A stretch of 64,000 bases of DNA from Tetragonia tetragonoides (Eukaryota > Streptophyta > Magnoliopsida > Caryophyllales > Aizoaceae): contig CM076154.1 of assembly GCA_038025085.1 (NCBI GenBank), forward strand, positions 21,834,501 to 21,898,500. The letters are read 5' to 3'. Shown here piece after piece: positions 56,987 to 64,000 of the stretch. Under the pieces are notes generated by a model, which did no database searches, had not been told where the DNA came from, and was given only the letters and a program-made list of their open reading frames with translations. The first letter of the stretch is position 1, and the number at the start of each line of letters is the position of its first letter. The position numbers and the translations under genes are program-made.

Positions 56987-59900
56987 ATGGATTTGAAAGA
57001 TTTCGACGTGATTTTGGGAATGGATGGTTAACCATGTATAGGGCTAAGTTAGCATGTTACGAACAACGTGTATCTCTACGTGGACCGCATGGTAAGAGGA
57101 TTACCTACAAATGAGTCGTGGTCAAGCCAACGTTGAAGGTAGTGGCGACCATGAAAGCAAGGGAATGCACGACTAAAGGTGAAGAAATTTACCTATGTCA
57201 TGTGGTGGATACAAGCCGAGAAGTTGAAGTTTCGAAACCTATCCCAGTTGTTTCGGAGTATGCTGACGTCTTTCCAGACGAGATTCCCGGAATGCCTCCG
57301 CAATGCATTATTGACTTTACAATTGACTTAGCTCCAGGTTCTGCTCCGATGTCGAAAGCTCCGTATCGTATGGCTCCTGCAGAGATGAAAGAACTGAAGA
57401 CGCAACTCGAGGAACTACTAGACAAGGGATACATACGTCCTAGTGTATCGCCTTGGGGTGCTCCTGTTCTGTTTGTGCGCAAGAAGGATGGTAGTACGAG
57501 ACTGTGTATAGACTACCGCGAGCTGAACAAGATTACGATCAAGAATCGCTATCCACTGCCGAGGATTGACGACCTATTCGACTAACTCCGTGAGGCGACT
57601 GTCTTCTCAAAGATCGACTTACGTTCAGGATACCATCAACTCAGGATTTCTGAGCCTGACGTTCCAAAGATCGCGTTTAGGACGAGGTATGGACACTACG
57701 AGTTAACAATTATGCCTTTTGGGTTGACGAACGCACCTGCGAATTTTATGGATTTGATGAACCGTACGTTCCAGCCTTATCTCGATCAGTTCGTAGTTGT
57801 CTTTAGTGACTATATTTTGGTCTACTTGAAGAACGCTGCTGAGCACGAACAACACTTGCGAACCGTTTTGGAGATTCTACGACGACATCAACTTTACGCG
57901 AAGTTGTCAAAGTGCGAATTTTGGTTAGAAACTGTTTCCTTCTTAGGACACGTGGTGTCCAAGAGTGGAGTTGCTGTTGACCCGGAAAAGATACGAGCTG
58001 TTATGGAATGGTCCGCACCGAAGAGCGTGACCGAGGTTAGAAGTTTCCTTGGGTTAGCTTGTTACTATCGTAGGTTTGTGGAAGGATTTTCGAAGATAGT
58101 GTAGCCTATGACAAACTTGATGAAGAAGACGACGAAGTTCGTGTGGTCTAAAAAGTATGAAGCTGCTTTTCAAGAGTTGAAGAAACGTCTTACGAGCGCA
58201 CCGATTTTGACTTTGCCATCGGGAACTGAAGGGTACGAAGTCTATAGTGACGCGTCTAAGCATGGCTTAGACTGTGTTTTGATGCAACATGTTAAGGTAG
58301 TGGCTTATGCCTCAAGACAACTGAAGAAGCACGAGGATAACTACCCTACTCACGATTTAGAGCTCGCTGCTGTCGTGTTTGCTCTGAAGATTTGGAGACA
58401 CAATCTTTATGGTTCTGCTGTCAAGATGTTTACGGATCACAAGAGTCTCAAGTACATATTCACGCAAAAGGAGTTGAATATGTGACAAAGAAGATGGCTA
58501 GAGTTATTGACGAAGTACGATATCGACATTCAGTATCATGATGGGAAAGCTAACGTGGTAGCTGACACTTTGAGTAGAAAGACTCGTCATTCGTTGAACA
58601 CTACTTTAGTACTTCCGAAGGACATCATTCGTGACTTGCAGAGTCTAAATGTAGAGATTGTGCTGAAAGGTGACGTTCAATGTACCTTAGCGCATATGTC
58701 AGTTCGACCAACCTTACTCGACGAGATCAAGGATAAACAAAGTGCAGATGAGGATCTTCAACGGATTCTACACCACAAGGACGAGGGTAGATCCGAGGAC
58801 TTTTCTATTGGTCAAGACAGTGTCATGAGATTTCCTGATCATGTCTGTGTGCCAAATGACCCGGAGATCAAGAGTCAGATTCTGGGTGAAGCTCACAATA
58901 CACCTTATTCTGTACATCCTAGTGGAGACAAGCTTTACAAAGACCTTCACCAAATATTTTGGTAGAGAGGTATGAAGCAAGATGTCGCTGAGTTCGTTGC
59001 TAAGTGTCTGACGTGCCAGAAGGTCAAGATCGAACACAAGAGACCTGGTGGAATGATACAATTGCTTGAAGTTCCTACGTGGAAATGGAATTCAATTTCA
59101 ATGAATTTTGTCATGGGTCTACCATTGACACAGAAGAAGAACAACGCCATTTGGGTCGTTGTAGATCATTTGACGAAAGTTGCGACATTCATCCCAATGA
59201 ATGACACTTGGGAAATGGAGAAGCTAGCGGATGCTTACGTCAAGGAAGTCATGAGACTTCATGGTGTTCCAGAAGATATTGTTTCAGATAGAGACTCGAG
59301 ATTTCTATCACACTTTTGGCAGAAATTGCAAGAAGCTTTTGGAAGCAAATTGAAGTATAGTACTGTTTTTCATCCCGCGACTGATGGTCAGATGGAAATA
59401 ACGATTCAAACTTTGGAGGATATGTTACGAGCGTGTGCTCTCGAGTATCAAGGCTCGTGGAATACACATATTCCGTTGATCGAGTTTTCTCACAACAATA
59501 GTTATCACTCAAGCATTGATCGAGCGCCTTATGAAGCATTGTATGGTAGGAAGTGTAGATCGCTCGTTTGTTGGAACGATATTGGTGAAACTGCAGTTTT
59601 GGGTCCTGAGATGATCCAACAAACCGTCGATGTGGTCAAAGTGATTCAAGCAAAGATGCATAGTGCTCAAGATCACTAAAAATCGTACGCTGATAGAGGT
59701 CGTAGACCTGAAGAGTTTGAGGTGGGAAGCAAGGTACTTTTGCGAGTATCTCCTACCAAAGGTGTCATGCGTTTTGGTCGTAAGGGGAAATTGAGTCCTC
59801 GTTACATTGGTCCTTACGAGATCCTGGAAAGGATTGGTGAGGTTGCTTATCGACTAGCTTTACCTGTGGAACTTGCAAAAGTCCATAGTGTGTTTCATGT

Positions 59901-60147
59901 CTCTCAATTGAAGCGATACGTACATGATCCAACTCATGTCGTTCAACCTGAAGCGATCGATCTCGACGAAAGTCTGACTTATGACGAGCGTCCTATCAAG
60001 ATAGTGGACCGCAAAGAGCGTTCAACTCGAACAAAGACTATTCCTCATCGTCAAAGTCGTTTAGTCTCGACAAGGTCAAGAGGAAGCAACATGGGAAGCT
60101 GAATCCATGATGCGCGAGAAGTATCCAGACCTCTTCCTAGAAGGTAC
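56987..60147 (+). pseudogene. pol: RT, RNase H, integrase and chromodomain-like end
   Basis: RT blocks: [20 protein letters not shown], then [29 protein letters not shown] and the active site [12 protein letters not shown] (57800-57835), where the second catalytic Asp of the usual FIDD is Tyr. RNase [14 protein letters not shown]. Integrase: H-H-C-C finger ending CLTCQKVK, core WVVVDHLTKVATFIP, VSDRDSRF, and TDGQMEITIQTLED. Tail: RYIGPYEILERIGEVAYRLA and VHSVFHVSQLKRYV, then a chromodomain-like EEATWEAESMMREKYPDLF reached only after a frameshift near 60075. Stops: 57112, 57583, 58102, 58483, 58963, 59677; a one-base deletion near 57030. Confidence 0.92.
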
Positions 60148-60160
60148 TAGTCCCACTTGA

Positions 60161-60196
60161 GTTTCGGGACGAAACTCCTTTTAAGGAGGGTAGAAT
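60161..60196 (+). other. First polypurine-tract block (upstream duplicate)
   Basis: GTTTCGGGACGAAAC hairpin, then CTCCTTTTAAGGAGGGTAGAATGT. The same hairpin-PPT block recurs 230 bases downstream next to the LTR. Here it is followed by CATGCCTCGAAATTTCG rather than an LTR start. Confidence 0.6.
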
Positions 60197-60390
60197 GTCA
60201 TGCCTCGAAATTTCGTTTTGTTTATCGCTTTGCACGAAATGCATGTTCAAGCATTGCATGGTGCATGTTACTCAACTTAGAATCACGATCGTACTTGCTC
60301 GTCTTGCATATGTTAGTGTCCTAGAAATTGTTTTATACCTTCGTATGGTAAACTCGTTTTGTTTTGGGAAGTGATTACTTCATGTCTCAA

Positions 60391-60425
60391 GTTTCGGGAC
60401 GAAACTTCTTTTAAGGAGGGTAGAA
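60391..60425 (+). other. Polypurine tract preceding the 3' LTR
   Basis: AAGGAGGGTAGAA directly before TGTGATACCCC at 60426 is the plus-strand primer. A short hairpin AGTTTCG-GGA-CGAAACT lies just upstream; similar sequence precedes the PPT in many plant chromoviruses. Confidence 0.8.
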
Positions 60426-62807
60426 TGTGATACCCCAATATTTTCTATAATTATTATATTGATTTATAAATGATTTATAAATAGTTTCGGAGATTTAATC
60501 GTATATTCATTTAAGGATTCGATTTATTTAATTAAAGCCATAATAATATTAGTTATTATTATGGGACTTTCATAAAGTGTATTTAGTAATTTTGAGGAGT
60601 TTAATTTAAAATGTTTTATATATGAATAAGAATTATTCATATAGTTTTAATTAGTTTTAATTAGCTTTTTAATTCAGAAAATTATTAAATAAATTCCTAA
60701 ACATAGTAGTCTTTGACTTGGTTGACTGAGGGCCTATATAAGGAAAAAGGTGAGACAATTAGTCAGTTTTGCAAACTGAGCCAAAAGCCTCAAGCATTCA
60801 CTCTCTCTCTCTCATGTTCTCTCTCTCTCCCTCACGACTCACTCTCTCCTCTCTCTCTCCTCACCAGCTCTCTCTCTCTCTCTCTCTTTGATCTGCCCAC
60901 CGGAGACATCACCGGCGTCCTCTCCCTTGCCGGCGGTAAGCCCATCTCTCTCCCTCTCTCTTTCTCTTTCTTTTTCTCTTTCGTTCTCTCTCTTTGCGCT
61001 GCTGCTCCCCTCCCCCTGTTTCGGTCGCCGTGTCGGCGCGAGCCACCACGGCACCACCAGGCCGTGCCTGGGTGGTTGCCGGTGATGGCCCCAAGGTCGC
61101 GACGTGGCCCTGCTGCTCTCTCTCTTCTTTTCTCTCTTCTCTCCCCTTCGCACTCTCTTTCGCGACCTTCTCTCTCCTCTCGTCGCCGGCGCTCCGGCGA
61201 CCACCACCACCGACCATGGTGGCCAGTGGGTGGTAGTGGTGATGATGGGTCAGGTTACGAGCAAGCGTGATTATCGTCGATTGGTTGGAGCATACTTACG
61301 GTTGGTAGTGAGTTAGTGGTAAGAGCTCATGCCTACCTTCTTCCAAAGCCCCATCAAAACTATTTTGATGTGTTATGTGCTAATTGGGAAATTGTTGTGA
61401 ATTTAATATGCAAAGCATGATTAAATTATATCGTCGTTATTATGAGATTTCGTAAGCTTGTTTACCGCTGTAAATATGATTTATAATTAGCATGTCGATG
61501 TTATCATGTTTTGGGAGTTAATTAGTCCACATGATGATTATTGGACAATTATTGAATGGTGAATCATTAGTATTATTATGCTATTAAATAACTGATAATT
61601 GGTATGGGTATTATTGAGTGCTAGTGAGCACCTTTCTATTATTGATTGAATGTCTCGGATGGTTTGCGAATTTTTGGATATCATATTACCCTGCCGAAGT
61701 GCTGCCGAAATTTGGCTAGACGTTACTTGTTATCGTTATTGAATTATCGTCGTTATTGAATTAAAGCATGATTAATTCTCATCTTATTGAATTATCATTA
61801 TCGTCGTTATTTACTATTCATTGTCTATAGCATGAAATGAATTAGTAAGTTGTGGTCTCGTAGTACCACTTATGTCAACCAATGCAAATTATGTGAATTG
61901 AATTAAATGAGAGTAAGACTCCTAATGGATCCCTAGGAGTAGTCGAGCTATCGGGATTGCACCTAATGGTGTAGTTCAAGGGATGAGTGATTCCCAAGTA
62001 ACTTATGGACACCTCACAGTGTGTCTGGGACGGATCATTCCCCATTTATTAAGTCATCTAGGCTCGTGTAATTGTACTAGAGGTAGTGTACACACTAGAG
62101 TCATTAAATCCATGGCGTGATTGTATCTTCGATAAATAGTATGGATAATCGTTGTTTTATAAGCTCTCTTACATCTCTCTAATCAAGACGGATTATCTAT
62201 GTTGTATTTCGTATGATCACTATACAAGAATTGTATGTAAAAGAATGTCGTTATGCGTATGCTTGATTATCTGCTTATGTGCGTATGCAAATGAATTTCA
62301 ATAATTCTTCTAAAACCTCAAGTAAGGTTTGTGAAATGTTTTTACTGGGTACGGATGACGTCTATTCAGTTTATCTGATTTTTGTTTCTTTTCTTTTCTT
62401 CTGTATTTTTGTTTCCTTCATGGAAACCAAAGTGCAGGTTTAGATTGATTGAGGACGTACACCTTGGAAGGTTAGAGTTGGCGTCGTTTGTTAGAACTAT
62501 CTCTGTTTGGCTTAGATCGTGGGATTTATTTATTTAGATTTGGTTTTGCCCTTGAAGGCCAAGTGCATTAAATTTGGTTTAATGGTTTTAGCTCACTATA
62601 TAGACAACTCTAATATTAATTGTTTAGATTAATTAGTTCCTTAGAAGCTCCTTTTGATGCCTAGTCTTTCTTTCTGCTTAGCATTTACTCCTTAGTGATA
62701 AATGTTGCAGTGACAAGTCTCGGGTTTGTGACGGTTCAATGGTGTCGAGTCATGGATAATGACGTTGATAGTTCTCAGAAAATCGTTGCGAATTCGAAAG
62801 TGTTACA
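60426..62807 (+). repeat. 3' LTR (2,382 bp)
   Basis: Matches the 5' LTR end to end. Differences include loss of about 290 bases (the junction GGGTCAGGTTACGAGCAAGCG corresponds to 51885 joined to 52165 of the 5' LTR) and gain of about 110 CT- and GC-rich bases around 60860-60950. TATA box at 60735. Target duplication ATGTT follows at 62808. Confidence 0.95.
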
Positions 62808-62812
62808 ATGTT

Positions 62813-63530
62813 ACAGTTTCATAATTTCTGTACTTGTTAATGAGCATTGGTTTAATTAAACTGTAGTACTAATGCGTGGTTTGGTGGAATCACTATTGTG
62901 GGTACTTCTGGTATTTATGATTTGTCAGGAAATTTATGTCTCCTTGAAGTTTGGTTTGCTCGATAGCTAGTCATAATGGTTTGGATTAGTACCTATTGCT
63001 CTTCTGAGTTTAGGCATATGGATGACTTGTTTGTGCAAAAACTAGTTGTTGGCCACAAGTTAGTTCCAGTACGAGCTCTATCTATTGGAATTTCTTATCA
63101 TTCTAATGATATGCGATAGTGGATTGTTTCTCACAGCATTATTCATATATGTATGTATTATGACATACATCTCATATTAATTGAATTGATTTAGGTTGAA
63201 TTGAATTGAATTAAAATGAGCATAACTGATTTGAACTGAACTGAATTGATTTTGTCTGAGTGACAGCCCTTTACAACAGGTCAAAAAACCTTTAATATTC
63301 AGTGCATTTAAAAGGATATGTGAAAACGTTTCCTATGACATTTGTATCATCGTGAACATATATTGGAATAAGAAAATTATTAAGGGATAAATTGTTAAAT
63401 GGATTGAATTGAACTAAATTGAACTTTGCTGAATAACATTGAAAATTAAGCTGTAGAGAACAGAGCGTAAGGCTGCTTTGTAATTCCTCCTTGAAATATG
63501 TTATGAGTTTCAATACCTTTGGGCCCGTTC
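62813..63530. other. Right flank of the retrotransposon, nothing recognised
   Basis: It should continue the interrupted RBM22-like gene copy, but I find no exon. A run of AATTGAATTG/GAACTGAACTG repeats at 63176-63250 and again near 63400-63425 is simple-sequence-like. Confidence 0.45.
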
Positions 63531-63815
63531 GGCTAGGTTTTTAGCTTTAGGTTTTCAGAATTATAAAATCAAAGATTTGAGTTTTTTGTTGCGCATTTTC
63601 AAATTCACAATAGATCGAAAGTATAATCTTTAATCATAGTAAAACAAAGTTAAGTCATCACTTGATCATGAAACAGGAGAAAGAGAAAGAAAATGAAAAA
63701 AAGAAAGTGCGAGGAGGAGAAACAGAGCCCACAATCGAGAGGGAGGCAGAAAGAATTACATATGAAAATCATTAAAAACTCAACTCGATTTTGCCGAACT
63801 TCTCCGAACGGGGCC
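63531..63815. mobile_element. MITE candidate with GGGCCCGTTCGG termini
   Basis: GGGCCCGTTCGG at 63531-63542 and its near-complement CCGAACGGGGCC at 63804-63815 (one mismatch) bound a 285-bp AT-rich interval without coding capacity. Termini of this type are common in plant MITEs. Target duplications are unclear, so the call is provisional. Confidence 0.5.
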
Positions 63816-63849
63816 TTCCCTTTTTGTTTTATTTTCCTTATCTTTATTC

Positions 63850-63972
63850 AAAAGTTTCTTATGAGGCAGTCTCAATATAAAGCCATCTTTATAGCCAAGT
63901 ATGACGTTATGCTTGTTTGACGCGATTCACTCTAAGGCCACCTCATATGAGTTTTTGTGATCGTTATTAGCA
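63850..63972. mobile_element. Small MITE-like sequence (copy 2)
   Basis: It shares the landmark order of 18913-19013: ATGAGGC.GTCTCAA, ATC.TTTATAG, AGTATGACGT, then TCATATGAGTTTTTGTGAT. The inverted repeats are weaker here than in copy 1. Confidence 0.45.
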
Positions 63973-64000
63973 ATCTTTTTCATATTTTGTTTTATCAAAA

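Larger units (their letters stand above)
51158..62807 (+). mobile_element. Complete Ty3/gypsy chromovirus (Tekay-like), 11.65 kb, inactivated
   Basis: Target duplication ATGTT at 51153-51157 and 62808-62812; LTRs start TGTGATAC and end TGTTACA; tRNA-Met type primer site after the 5' LTR; polypurine tract before the 3' LTR. Internal order: extra ORF, gag, protease, RT, RNase H, integrase, chromodomain-like end. The integrase C-terminal block SPTKGVMRFGRKGKLSPRYI and LTRs over 2 kb fit the Tekay (Del) lineage. The LTRs differ by about 4 percent over the first 190 bases plus large indels, so insertion is not recent. Coding frames carry about ten stops and two frameshifts. Confidence 0.95.

Overview
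This is a nuclear window from a flowering plant, most likely a eudicot. The evidence is spliced genes with GT-AG introns, plant-type transposons (Tekay-like chromovirus, RRM-containing BNR-like LINE, FAR1/MULE and Ulp1-type genes, many MITEs) and AT-rich intergenic DNA. Caryophyllales is a guess from the style of the BNR-like LINE and the repeats; the sequence does not prove it. Only one conserved host gene is complete: a nine-exon TruB-type tRNA pseudouridine synthase gene (2106-18554, +). Nearly everything else is transposable element sequence, host-gene debris or short ORFs of unknown function.

Layout. 1-2105: no recognisable gene, two minisatellites. 2106-18554: the TruB gene, spread over 16.4 kb because its introns hold a SINE, a 300-bp MITE, at least five 3' pieces of non-LTR retrotransposons, a long-TIR MULE-like MITE, and in the last intron an antisense BNR-like LINE remnant itself carrying a hAT MITE. 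18900-21672: a small MITE and a truncated antisense LTR related to the retrotransposon at the right of the window; this LTR contains a 1.1-kb TIR element. 23238-36285: a decayed Ulp1-like cysteine protease gene of the transposon-associated type. It is split by a 4.2-kb TIR element sitting in a (TA)n tract (24217-28420) and by a 5.1-kb LINE (30434-35547) flanked by a 9-bp repeat.

36850-40270: three small apparently intact ORFs of unknown function (two spliced) around an XRCC3 pseudogene. 41529-43155: a (CCCTCAA)n tract running directly into about 12 copies of a 123-bp tandem repeat. 43523-44122: a degenerate GRF-zinc-finger/membrane-anchor gene. 45506-47952 (-): a decayed FAR1-related (MULE transposase-derived) gene. 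49995-51157: the 5' part of an RBM22/SLT11-like splicing factor gene copy, interrupted by an 11.65-kb Tekay-like Ty3/gypsy element (51158-62807, target duplication ATGTT). 62813-64000: two MITE-like sequences.

The genes do not form a pathway. The window is mainly a record of nested insertion. The least explained items are (i) the TA-embedded element with two opposed tRNA-like sequences and a family of GGGTCACTT-containing repeats, (ii) an extra ORF of about 300 codons between the 5' LTR and gag of the gypsy element, and (iii) the small ORFs at 36.8-40.3 kb, which share a short helical motif.
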